The position numbers and the translations under genes were made by a program. The notes under the pieces were generated by a model that worked only from the letters and a program-made list of their open reading frames with translations, searched no databases and was not told where the DNA came from. A DNA stretch of 10,341 bases, taken from positions 1 through 10,341 of the forward strand of contig JANQFM010000313.1 in NCBI GenBank assembly GCA_028277865.1, read 5' to 3'. The stretch comes from Acidobacteriota bacterium. Lineage in GTDB: Bacteria; Acidobacteriota; UBA6911; RPQK01; DATIPO01. Positions 1 through 6,188 of this stretch are shown here, one piece after another; the stretch's first letter is position 1, and each line of letters begins with the position of its first letter.

Positions 1-2
1 AA

Positions 3-509
3 ACGCCCTGCAAACCGGGCTTCAGAAGCTACTATGAGAACACTTTGACCAGGATGCGAATCATCCAACTGCAATACAAGCTGCAGGTTGAGCCCAGCGG
101 CACGCTTGATGGCTGGACCAGGCGCGCTTTGACGGCCTTCCAAAACCGGCAGGGCTTGGCACAGCGCATGGGGGTTGTGACCCCCAGCCTGCTGCAGCGG
201 ATTTCGAAAGCGGACCGCATCCAAAACACTCCCGCCGCGCCGCTTTACGGATTAGGGATTCCTATTGCTGAGGGAGACAAAAGCTGGGTGCGAGTCAACC
301 ATTTTTCCAGGGCTTCCCGCTATCCGGTTGGAACCCGTCTGACCGTCACCAGCTTGGGTGTGGAGAGGCGATCGGTCGAAGTGGAGGTCCAGGGGAGATT
401 CCGTGAGGGGAATCCCCGCAAAATCCTGCAGATTTCCCGCCAAGCCTCCAAACTGCTCCACCTGGGAGAGCGCAAAGAAGTGGCGGTCATGATTGAAGAA
501 TCACATTAG
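3..509 (+). CDS. Peptidoglycan-binding / RlpA-like double-psi beta-barrel protein (5' end outside window)
   Basis: The reading frame is open from base 3 to the TAG at 507-509, so this is probably the C-terminal part of a longer gene; a TTG at 45 and an ATG at 54 are possible but unsupported starts. Counting from base 3, residues 17-67 resemble a peptidoglycan-binding type 1 repeat (LQ..L..., DGWTRRAL, AFQ..QGL, then a final LLQRI helix). Residues 97-165 resemble the RlpA double-psi beta-barrel, with PVGTRLTV, RRSVEVEV, KILQISRQASKLL and a closing VAVMIEE strand. Canonical RlpA has G-x-A-S-x-Y-G and N-D-R-G-P with a catalytic Asp. Neither motif is visible; the second is replaced by VQGRF. I infer an envelope protein that binds the cell wall and may lack lytic transglycosylase activity. 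It converges with the next gene across 84 bp. Confidence 0.7.
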   Translation, partial: TPCKPGFRSYYENTLTRMRIIQLQYKLQVEPSGTLDGWTRRALTAFQNRQGLAQRMGVVTPSLLQRISKADRIQNTPAAPLYGLGIPIAEGDKSWVRVNHFSRASRYPVGTRLTVTSLGVERRSVEVEVQGRFREGNPRKILQISRQASKLLHLGERKEVAVMIEESH

Positions 510-532
510 CGGTGGCGGTGGGGCGCTTTCAG

Positions 533-597
533 ATCCTCCGTTTCTTCTCCTTGGCCTTCTGCGTCCCTCTGTGCTCTGTGCGGTTCACTCTGCTCAG
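533..597. repeat. Degenerate dispersed-repeat arm (CACAGAGGGACGCAGA type)
   Basis: Read on the minus strand, this stretch carries GCACAGAGCACAGAGGGACG followed by an AAGGAGAAGAAA run. It resembles the dispersed 'cacagagg / acgcaaag' repeats seen between genes in many environmental bacterial genomes. It lies between two convergent genes and reaches the last codons of the secreted-protein gene. No matching second arm is visible nearby, so this may be a decayed or half element. The assignment rests on pattern resemblance only. Confidence 0.35.
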
Positions 598-1787
598 GGG
601 CAGGATGCAAAGGCGTCGGTGTCGGTAATGGCGGCTGCCGGAGTCCCCAGCGGGTTGAAGAAAGTCTTGGTCGCATTGGACCGCGTATCCGTCACCGTGA
701 GGGTGTATTCCACATTGGTGGTGGCCGCATAGAAGACCCAGAAACGGTCGTTGAACGAACATCCGTCCAGCACCTTGACGAGCACCTCGGTGTTTGCCGG
801 ATCGAGGAAAAAGAAAAAGCCCGTGTCATCCGGTTTGACCTCTTGAACAAAGCCCGGCTGGTTGAAGACAGGCGGCTGATTCCACTCGACATTGACCATG
901 AATCGGTTGTCGTTCAGGCACATCGTCCGGCTGTCAGGCATGCAGTCGGGGTTGGCCAGGGAATGGTTGTTGCTGTCGAACTGGATGACATCCTGCTTTT
1001 GGACCACGTCGATGAAGAGGGTGTCGATGACCAGCGGTTGAGGGGCGCTGGGCGGCTGCTGGCCGTCGAAGCATACCTTCCAGCTGCCCGAAAAAGCGCC
1101 TTGGCCGGGAAAGAAGTCTGTCAGAAGCCCCGTGTCGTGTGCGCCGTTGTAGGTCTCGGGCGGGCTGGTGGCAATCGGGTTTCCCTGGCTGTCGAGCAAA
1201 GTCATCGAGCGCAACACCCCGCTGAGCGGGACGAAAGAGACATTGGCCAGTCCTGGAATGTTGGTTTGCCCGTCGTCCACGGGGTCGGGATCGAAGTTGA
1301 CCGGAGCAGTCGCGCAGTTGTTCAAGGGGACCTGCTGGGGGATCGGGTATGAAAAGAGCTCGACGAGCTGATTGTTGTCAAGGTTCAGGATCTGATACTG
1401 GGTTTGGATATTGACCTCGCCGAAGCAGGCCGGCGTGACAATGTCAAAGCCGGCTGCACCTTGAAACTGAGCTCCGGAGGTTGTTACCCCCAGTGTCTGT
1501 GTTCCCAAAGGCGGCACGTCCTGAAAGAAGGAGTTGCCCAGATTCTGGCCGTTGACCAGCAGGGGATCGGGTGCCAGGGTGCCGTTCCCCAGGTGGAAAT
1601 TGATTCCCACATTGCAGGTCGTGGAGGCCGTATTGAGCAGCACAATATCGGTCGTAAAGCCGCCGCCGGCAACGACTTGGGGTGCGGTGATGCGCTGAAA
1701 GGGGTTATTGCCGCTATCGGTCTGCCCAAACAAGGCTGGGGTGACGAACAATAAAACTCCGATGATTGCAACTTGGTGTCTCAACAT
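594..1787 (-). CDS. Secreted protein of unknown function with conserved acidobacterial-type C-terminal module
   Basis: This is a 397-residue protein with a Sec signal peptide (about residues 1-21: MLRHQ, hydrophobic core, ALFGQ). I chose the ATG at 1787 because AAAGGA lies 9-10 nt upstream and the predicted transcription start is near 1835. In-frame ATGs at 1793, 1805 and 1826 are alternatives that would lengthen the N-terminus by 2 to 13 residues. Residues 31-150 form a beta-rich domain (APQVVAGGGFTTDIVLLN) of a type I recall as common in such secreted proteins. Residues 289-397 form a second module, with CLNDNRFMVNVEW, DDTGFFFFLDP, EVLVKVLDGC, RFWVFYAA, TLTVTDT and NPLGTPAAAITDTDAFASC. Cysteines at 281, 290, 343 and 396 could pair as disulfides. 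No catalytic motif is visible. An extracellular or cell-surface role is likely; the function is unknown. Confidence 0.8.
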   Translation of the reverse strand: MLRHQVAIIGVLLFVTPALFGQTDSGNNPFQRITAPQVVAGGGFTTDIVLLNTASTTCNVGINFHLGNGTLAPDPLLVNGQNLGNSFFQDVPPLGTQTLGVTTSGAQFQGAAGFDIVTPACFGEVNIQTQYQILNLDNNQLVELFSYPIPQQVPLNNCATAPVNFDPDPVDDGQTNIPGLANVSFVPLSGVLRSMTLLDSQGNPIATSPPETYNGAHDTGLLTDFFPGQGAFSGSWKVCFDGQQPPSAPQPLVIDTLFIDVVQKQDVIQFDSNNHSLANPDCMPDSRTMCLNDNRFMVNVEWNQPPVFNQPGFVQEVKPDDTGFFFFLDPANTEVLVKVLDGCSFNDRFWVFYAATTNVEYTLTVTDTRSNATKTFFNPLGTPAAAITDTDAFASCP

Positions 1788-1841
1788 CTGCATTCTTCCT
1801 TTCATTGCGGCAGAGATGCCATTCATTCCCTCAGCGCTTCA

Positions 1842-1870
1842 ATTGTAGGCTGCATTTCGACCGCTGTCCA
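1842..1870 (-). promoter_or_regulatory. Candidate sigma70 promoter for the secreted-protein gene
   Basis: On the minus strand, TGGACA (1865-1870) and TACAAT (1842-1847) are separated by exactly 17 bp, and each hexamer matches 5 of 6 consensus positions. Transcription would begin near 1835. That leaves a leader of about 48 nt before the ATG at 1787 but only about 9 nt before the ATG at 1826, which supports the downstream start. Confidence 0.5.
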
Positions 1871-1887
1871 TCGGCAGTCAAGAGGGG

Positions 1888-1983
1888 ATTTCGCGCCAAG
1901 ACGCCGAGACGCAATGCAAGGAAATGAAAAGCCGAGGAGGCCCAATTCTCTCCCTTCGCGAACTTCGCGTCTTTGCGCGAGAT
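1888..1983. repeat. Degenerate inverted-repeat element, ACGCAAAG family
   Basis: The left arm (1888-1914) contains TTCGCGCCAAGACGCCGAGA. The right arm (1955-1983) reads on the opposite strand as ATCTCGCGCAAAGACGCGAA. The arms are imperfect complements around a spacer of about 40 bp. The unit is a diverged version of the arms at 5352-5379 and 5495-5522. The element begins 7 bp past the Kdo hydroxylase stop codon and upstream of the secreted-protein promoter, so it could separate the two transcripts. Confidence 0.6.
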
Positions 1984-1990
1984 CTCCCAT

Positions 1991-2914
1991 TCACCGCCGG
2001 AAAAGGTCGTTGAGTGGGCTGGTGCCGCTGAGGCGCTCCAGGATGCGCAAGGGAGCTTGTTGGGGGGACAGGAGCGATTTTCGGGAGATCAGCAAGGTCT
2101 GCTCCAGAGCGTATTGCCCGGAAAGGGCTGCGTGAGCCACTTTGTCGGTGAAGACCATCCAACTGGAGCCGGGGGGGAACTCGATGTGAAGCTTGGGGCA
2201 GTCTTGCTGGAATCGCTCGTCTTCCTTCATTCTGTGATGCAGGCGAAGCATGAAGGCGTCATAGGGAGGGCGCGCCGTCAGTGGGAGCCCGAAGCGGCGT
2301 CCTTGCTGCAGGGCGCTGTACTTGAGGCTCCCCCAGCCTGAAAGCATCCGTGGCCAGCGCACTGCGCCTTTGTCCTTGAAATGCTGCACCACGTCTTCGA
2401 AAGGCCCTGTTGCGATCCATCGGCGCGGCTGGCTGGGGTTGATGTTGGTAAAAAAGCGCAGAATCAAGTCGCCGTTGGTGGGGCGGGTCGGAAAGTTGTC
2501 CAAGTGCAGCAAGTCGTTGCGCTTGCGGGTGCTCAACTCGCGGCCCTGCTCCTGAAAGGGCCGAAAGCTGGCGTATTCGAGCTTCCAGCTGGATGCGTAG
2601 GGCTCCAGAAACTCAGTCAGAAAACCGATCGACCGCTGCGAGTAGCTGCGCAAGATTTGGTGAAGCTGCTCCCGGTCCTCACTTGACAAGCTCCCTGCTC
2701 CAGTGACGCGATCTTGCAGAGGACGGTAAGCGATATTCTTGTGAAAGTGGGAATCGCTTCGGCGCAAATGCAGCAGGAACTGTTGTTCTTTCTCCGGGAA
2801 TTCGAAGGGAGTGCGAGGGAAGAAGAATAGCTGGCCGTCTTCCAAGGCGCTGCAATTCTGGCGGGCCTGGTGATCGGACGGGTTGTCGACAGTGACCAAC
2901 GACGGCTGTTTCAT
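1991..2914 (-). CDS. kdoO: Kdo hydroxylase (KdoO-type, Fe(II)/2-oxoglutarate-dependent)
   Basis: This 307-residue protein has the usual length for the Kdo hydroxylase family. Family members hydroxylate C3 of the Kdo sugar in the inner core of lipopolysaccharide, giving Ko. Residues 136-160 hold the family core, LLHLDNFPTRPTNGD then LRFFTNINP. H137 and D139 form the HxD iron-binding pair. H261, in FTDKVAHAAL with LEQT just after it, is the likely distal iron ligand. No signal peptide is visible, so it probably acts on the cytoplasmic side of the inner membrane. The ATG at 2914 has no clear Shine-Dalgarno site. The gene diverges from an acyl-CoA dehydrogenase and is not flanked by lipid A or Kdo synthesis genes here, so the assignment rests on sequence alone. 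Confidence 0.83.
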   Translation of the reverse strand: MKQPSLVTVDNPSDHQARQNCSALEDGQLFFFPRTPFEFPEKEQQFLLHLRRSDSHFHKNIAYRPLQDRVTGAGSLSSEDREQLHQILRSYSQRSIGFLTEFLEPYASSWKLEYASFRPFQEQGRELSTRKRNDLLHLDNFPTRPTNGDLILRFFTNINPSQPRRWIATGPFEDVVQHFKDKGAVRWPRMLSGWGSLKYSALQQGRRFGLPLTARPPYDAFMLRLHHRMKEDERFQQDCPKLHIEFPPGSSWMVFTDKVAHAALSGQYALEQTLLISRKSLLSPQQAPLRILERLSGTSPLNDLFRR

Positions 2915-2923
2915 GGCGCGGGA

Positions 2924-2953
2924 ATTTTAGCTGATTCCACGCCCGGACGCCAA
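2924..2953 (-). promoter_or_regulatory. Candidate promoter for the Kdo hydroxylase gene
   Basis: On the minus strand, TTGGCG (2948-2953) and TAAAAT (2924-2929) are separated by 18 bp, with the -10 hexamer about 10 bp from the start codon. The leader would therefore be very short or absent, which fits the missing ribosome binding site. The -35 hexamer lies in the left arm of the inverted repeat at 2948-2974. Confidence 0.38.
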
Positions 2954-2974
2954 ACCGCAAAGATCGTTTTGGCG
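2948..2974. repeat. Inverted repeat at the centre of the divergent promoter region
   Basis: CGCCAAACCG (2948-2957) and CGTTTTGGCG (2965-2974) are complementary at 9 of 10 positions around a 7-nt spacer. The repeat sits midway between two divergent genes and contains the proposed -35 hexamer of each promoter. It could be an operator for a dimeric regulator. It has no U-tract, so it is not an intrinsic terminator. Confidence 0.55.
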
Positions 2975-2998
2975 CGAAACTCCGAGGGTTGCTAAGAT
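2969..2998 (+). promoter_or_regulatory. Candidate promoter for acyl-CoA dehydrogenase and mutY
   Basis: TTGGCG (2969-2974) and TAAGAT (2993-2998) are separated by 18 bp. The arrangement mirrors the promoter on the opposite strand. Transcription would start near 3005, leaving a leader of about 40 nt that contains AAGGAG (3033-3038). Confidence 0.38.
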
Positions 2999-3044
2999 GG
3001 CAGCCTGACAGTGGCGGGGGCTCTCTCCCGGCAAGGAGTTTATC

Positions 3045-4208
3045 ATGATCGAAGTGCAAGAGAGGCGTCCGCCTTTGTCCGATTTCACAGAGGAAGAGCA
3101 GCTTTTCCGGGAGACAGTAGCCGGTTTTGCCGACAGCACCATCCGACCTCATGTGGAGGAGATGGACCACCAAGGCCGCTTCAGGCCCGAATTGATTCAG
3201 GAATTCTTCGAATTGGGATTGATGGGGATCGAGATCCCCGAAGAGTACGGCGGTGCCGGCTCCACCTTTTTCATGTCCATTTTGGCCGTCGAGGAAATCA
3301 GCCGCGTCGACCCTTCTGCCGGAGTCATCGTGGACGTTCAGAACACCCTGGTCAATAACGCACTGATGCGCTGGGCCAGTGAGGAGCAAAAAAGGCGATA
3401 CCTTCCCAAAATGGCTTCTGAGTGGCTGGGCGCATACGCCCTCTCGGAGGCCGGATCGGGCAGCGACGCCTTCACGATGAACGCCCGGGCAGAGCGCGAC
3501 GGAAATGATTATGTCCTCAATGGCCAAAAGCTCTGGATCACCAATGCCGCCGAAGCCAGCCTCTTCATCGTTTTTGTCCAGGCCGATCCCGATCAGGGCT
3601 ACCGGGGGATCACCGCTTTTCTGGTCGAAAACGGCATGCCCGGCTTCAGCGTGGGCAAAAAGGAGGATAAGCTGGGCATCCGCGCCTCCTCCACCTGCGA
3701 GATTCTGTTCGACGATTGCCGGGTGCCTTCGGCCAACATGCTGGGTCCCTTCGGCAAGGGATACAAGATCGCTATCGAAACCCTCAACGAAGGACGCATC
3801 GGCATCGGGGGGCAGATGATCGGGCTTTCCCGAGGCGCCTTGGATTGCGCCATCGCCTACGCCCAGGAACGCCAGGCCTTCGGCAAAGCCATCGCCGGCT
3901 ATCAGGGCGTCCACTTCCCTCTGGCTGAAATGGCCACCGAATTGGAGGCCGCCCGGCTGATGGTCTACAACGCAGCCCGCCTCAAGGACGCCGCCAAGGA
4001 CTACGTCAAGGAAGCCGCCATGGCCAAGTACTTCAGCTCCGTGGTTGCCGAAAGGGTCACATCGCAGGCCATCGAGACCTATGGAGGATACGGCTACACC
4101 AAGGATTATCCGGTCGAGAAGTTCTGGCGGGACGCCAAGATCGGCAAGATCTACGAAGGCACCTCCAACATGCAGCTAGCCACAATTGCCAAGATGATCT
4201 TGAAGTGA
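3045..4208 (+). CDS. Acyl-CoA dehydrogenase (short/branched-chain type)
   Basis: This full-length 387-residue FAD enzyme catalyses alpha,beta-dehydrogenation of an acyl-CoA and passes electrons to electron-transfer flavoprotein, in fatty-acid or branched-chain amino-acid breakdown. Residues 12-125 form the helical N-terminal domain, with the IPEEYGGAG turn at 64-72. YALSEAGSGSDAF (131-143) is family signature 1, and WITNA (164-168) contacts FAD. The C-terminal domain carries EGRIGIGGQMIGLSRGALD, ERQAFGK and ETYGGYGYTKDYPVEKFWRD. E371 in YEGTSNMQ is the expected catalytic base, in the position used by short-chain and short/branched-chain enzymes. AAGGAG lies 6 nt before the ATG. The stop overlaps the mutY start by 4 bp, which implies co-transcription although the functions are unrelated. 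The exact substrate cannot be read from the sequence. Confidence 0.95.
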   Translation: MIEVQERRPPLSDFTEEEQLFRETVAGFADSTIRPHVEEMDHQGRFRPELIQEFFELGLMGIEIPEEYGGAGSTFFMSILAVEEISRVDPSAGVIVDVQNTLVNNALMRWASEEQKRRYLPKMASEWLGAYALSEAGSGSDAFTMNARAERDGNDYVLNGQKLWITNAAEASLFIVFVQADPDQGYRGITAFLVENGMPGFSVGKKEDKLGIRASSTCEILFDDCRVPSANMLGPFGKGYKIAIETLNEGRIGIGGQMIGLSRGALDCAIAYAQERQAFGKAIAGYQGVHFPLAEMATELEAARLMVYNAARLKDAAKDYVKEAAMAKYFSSVVAERVTSQAIETYGGYGYTKDYPVEKFWRDAKIGKIYEGTSNMQLATIAKMILK

Positions 4209-5392
4209 GGGAGGGCTTGGGAGAAGAGAAACCGCCCAGGGCGCGGAGCAGTGCGCCGAGAGGGGAAGAGAAAAGGGAGGCGAGGCTTCCCGTTTCCTTT
4301 GATCAGTTTGCGGAGAGGCTGCTCGACTGGTATCTGAAGGAGCGAAGGGAGCTGCCTTGGCGTTCCAACCCCGACCCTTACTGGGTTTGGCTGTCGGAAG
4401 TCATGCTGCAGCAGACCCAGGTCAAGGCGGCTCTGCCTTACTTCGAGCGGTTCGTTCAAGCCTACCCCACCCTGCGTCATCTGGCCCAAGCCGATGTGGA
4501 TGAGGTGCTGTCGCGATGGTCGGGGCTGGGCTATTACAGCCGTGCCCGCAATTTGCACCGTGCCGCCCGGCAAGTCTGCCGAGATCACAACGGACGCTTT
4601 CCCCGCAGCTACTCCGAGGCAGTCGCTTTGCCCGGGATCGGACGCTACACGGCCGGCGCAGTCCTTTCCATCGCCTATGGGCTGGCATATCCCGTGGTGG
4701 ACGGCAACGTTCGCCGCGTCATGGCTCGCTTTTTGTGCATTGAGGCCGAGCTGACCAGCAAGAGCCTGGAGAGGCTCTGGAGACTGCTGGAAGAATGCGT
4801 CCAGGCGCCTGCTGTACAGCCCAGGGTCTCCGAGTTCAACCAGGCCTTGATGGAATTGGGCGCACTGGTGTGCACGCCCCGCAACCCTCTTTGCGGCCGG
4901 TGCCCATTGGCCGACGACTGCCGCGGCCTCGCCGCCGGATTAGCAGAGGAGCTTCCCCGCCGTTCGCGTCGGCGCAAAGTCGAGAAGTTTCAATACCTGG
5001 TGGCCGTAGTCGCCGACGGTCCCCGCTACTTGTTGCACCAAAACCACTCCGAGACATTCCTGAAGGGATTCTGGGAGTTTCCCCGAGTGGACCTCGGATC
5101 CGCAGGCCAGAAAGAGAAGCTATTCCGGCAGCAGCATGGCTTGGTGTTGGTCAATCCAGTCCCGCTGTGGGTCGTCCGCCACCAGATCACCTACCGCAAG
5201 ATGTCTTTTCACCCCTTCAAAGCCGAACTCCAGGGGCCGCTTCCCGGCAACGGCTATGCCTGGGCTGAGCTGAACTCCCCATCCCACCCCGTGCCGGCCT
5301 ACGTCCGCAAAATCGAACGCGCCGCCTTGGTTGGGGGACCGGACTCGGGAGTTTCACGCAAAGACGCAAAGACGCAAAGGGTACTAAAATAA
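4205..5392 (+). CDS. mutY: A/G-specific adenine DNA glycosylase MutY
   Basis: MutY removes adenine mispaired with 8-oxoguanine, as part of base-excision repair. The glycosylase domain spans about residues 31-245. E65 lies in SEVMLQQTQV, the helix-hairpin-helix at LPGIGRYTAGAV (142-153), and the catalytic Asp is D166 in VVDGNVRRV. C223, C230, C233 and C239 form the CX6CX2CX5C [4Fe-4S] site. Residues 258-375 form the Nudix-like domain that recognises 8-oxoguanine (LLHQN, GFWEFPRV, RHQITYRK). The GTG start overlaps the upstream stop as GTGA. It has little Shine-Dalgarno signal, and a TTG at 4217 behind GAGGGAGGG is an alternative. No further ATG, GTG or TTG exists before the catalytic domain, so a charged N-terminal extension of about 27-30 residues seems genuine. 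The last 13 or so residues (VSRKDAKTQRVLK) are encoded by a repeat arm rather than by the ancestral gene. Confidence 0.96.
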   Translation: MREGLGEEKPPRARSSAPRGEEKREARLPVSFDQFAERLLDWYLKERRELPWRSNPDPYWVWLSEVMLQQTQVKAALPYFERFVQAYPTLRHLAQADVDEVLSRWSGLGYYSRARNLHRAARQVCRDHNGRFPRSYSEAVALPGIGRYTAGAVLSIAYGLAYPVVDGNVRRVMARFLCIEAELTSKSLERLWRLLEECVQAPAVQPRVSEFNQALMELGALVCTPRNPLCGRCPLADDCRGLAAGLAEELPRRSRRRKVEKFQYLVAVVADGPRYLLHQNHSETFLKGFWEFPRVDLGSAGQKEKLFRQQHGLVLVNPVPLWVVRHQITYRKMSFHPFKAELQGPLPGNGYAWAELNSPSHPVPAYVRKIERAALVGGPDSGVSRKDAKTQRVLK

Positions 5393-5522
5393 ACAAACGA
5401 AAGGGTTACTTTAGGCCAGCGTGCCAGCTCATATTGATGTTGGCTTTGTTACGAGAATATTCGAAGGCCTCTCCTCTTTTACCCTTTGCGGCCTCTTTGC
5501 GTCTTTGCGTCTTTGCGTGAAA
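5352..5522. repeat. Inverted-repeat element with perfect 28-bp arms of three ACGCAAAG units
   Basis: The left arm (5352-5379) is TTTC followed by three perfect tandem copies of ACGCAAAG. The right arm (5495-5522) is its exact 28-bp reverse complement, preceded by a further diverged unit (CTTTGCGG at 5484-5491). The arms enclose 115 bp with no gene, which include the short near-direct repeat AAAGGGTACT (5377-5386) / AAAGGGTTACT (5401-5411). The left arm overlaps the 3' end of mutY, whose stop at 5390-5392 lies inside the element. The transcript could fold into a long hairpin that ends mutY transcription or protects its mRNA. I see no transposase; mobilisation in trans is possible. Confidence 0.85.
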
Positions 5523-5573
5523 TCCCTGCATGCTCCACAATGGACCTCGGCACACTAACAGAAAGGACCATTG

Positions 5574-6188
5574 ATGAACACCCAACCAGCCGATTCCAAA
5601 GGCGAAGACTCTGTCGAATGCCAACAGTGCGGACGGACGCTCGCTCCCCACGAAGAGCGCGTCCTGACCGAGGGCGGCGCCTTTTGCCAGACCTGCTTCA
5701 GCCTGCTCAAGGATCAGCTCAACGCGGCCGCCTCCGCTCAAAGCCAGGACATCAACTACTCGGCGGCCTTGCTGGGAGGACTGCTGGGAGGTGCCGGAGG
5801 CGCCGTCGTATGGTGGGGCTTCACCGTCCTGACCGGGGTCGCCTTCGGACTGGTGGCCATCGTGATCGGCTTCGCCGTCTCGCGCGGGATCTCCTACTTC
5901 ACAGGGGGAAAGCGCGCCCTGCAGCTGCAGGTGATGTCGGTGGCCATCGCCGCTGCTTCCTACTTCTATGCTTCCTACCTGGTCACCCGCTCGCTGATCC
6001 TTCAGCAGCTTGCAGAGAGTGGAGAGACGATCCAGTTACCCTTGCTCCCCAACCCCAGCGATTTTGTTACCATCGTTTCAGCGGGATTCAGGCCATTCGA
6101 CCTCGTCTTCCTGGCCATTGTGGTTTGGGAGGCCTGGCGCGGGCTGGCGCCCATCAAGCTGGACCGCACGCAGGGAGCCGCCACTTGA
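5574..6188 (+). CDS. Zinc-ribbon-like membrane protein of unknown function
   Basis: This is a 204-residue protein. The ATG at 5574 is preferred because AAAGGA (5562-5567) lies 6 nt upstream; a TTG immediately before it is less likely. Residues 16-41 hold two CxxC pairs (CQQC at 16-19, CQTC at 38-41) separated by 18 residues, as in a small zinc-binding knuckle. After a polar linker come about four hydrophobic segments: 63-83 and 85-105 (glycine-rich), 117-141, and 164-188. The N-terminal metal site probably faces the cytoplasm, although no topology signal is decisive. The stop overlaps the start of the M50 peptidase gene, so the two are translationally coupled and may act together. This protein could be a partner or a substrate of the peptidase. 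I recognise no named family. Confidence 0.8.
   Translation: MNTQPADSKGEDSVECQQCGRTLAPHEERVLTEGGAFCQTCFSLLKDQLNAAASAQSQDINYSAALLGGLLGGAGGAVVWWGFTVLTGVAFGLVAIVIGFAVSRGISYFTGGKRALQLQVMSVAIAAASYFYASYLVTRSLILQQLAESGETIQLPLLPNPSDFVTIVSAGFRPFDLVFLAIVVWEAWRGLAPIKLDRTQGAAT

Noticed and set aside
843..1352. Plus-strand open frame of 169 codons
   Set aside because: It is antisense to the secreted protein, which has a signal peptide, promoter and recognisable C-terminal module.
2679..3914. Long minus-strand open frame (411 codons) antisense to the acyl-CoA dehydrogenase
   Set aside because: It overlaps a clear full-length dehydrogenase gene, has no recognisable domain, and its start of the Kdo hydroxylase region is in another frame. 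It is a shadow produced by GC-rich codon use.
5352..5522. CRISPR array
   Set aside because: The 8-bp units are tandem without unique spacers, and the two clusters are in inverted orientation.
5486..6184. Upstream extension of the M50 peptidase frame to 5486
   Set aside because: This part is arginine-rich nonsense in another frame of the membrane-protein gene. The TTG at 6185 has a ribosome site and stop-start overlap.
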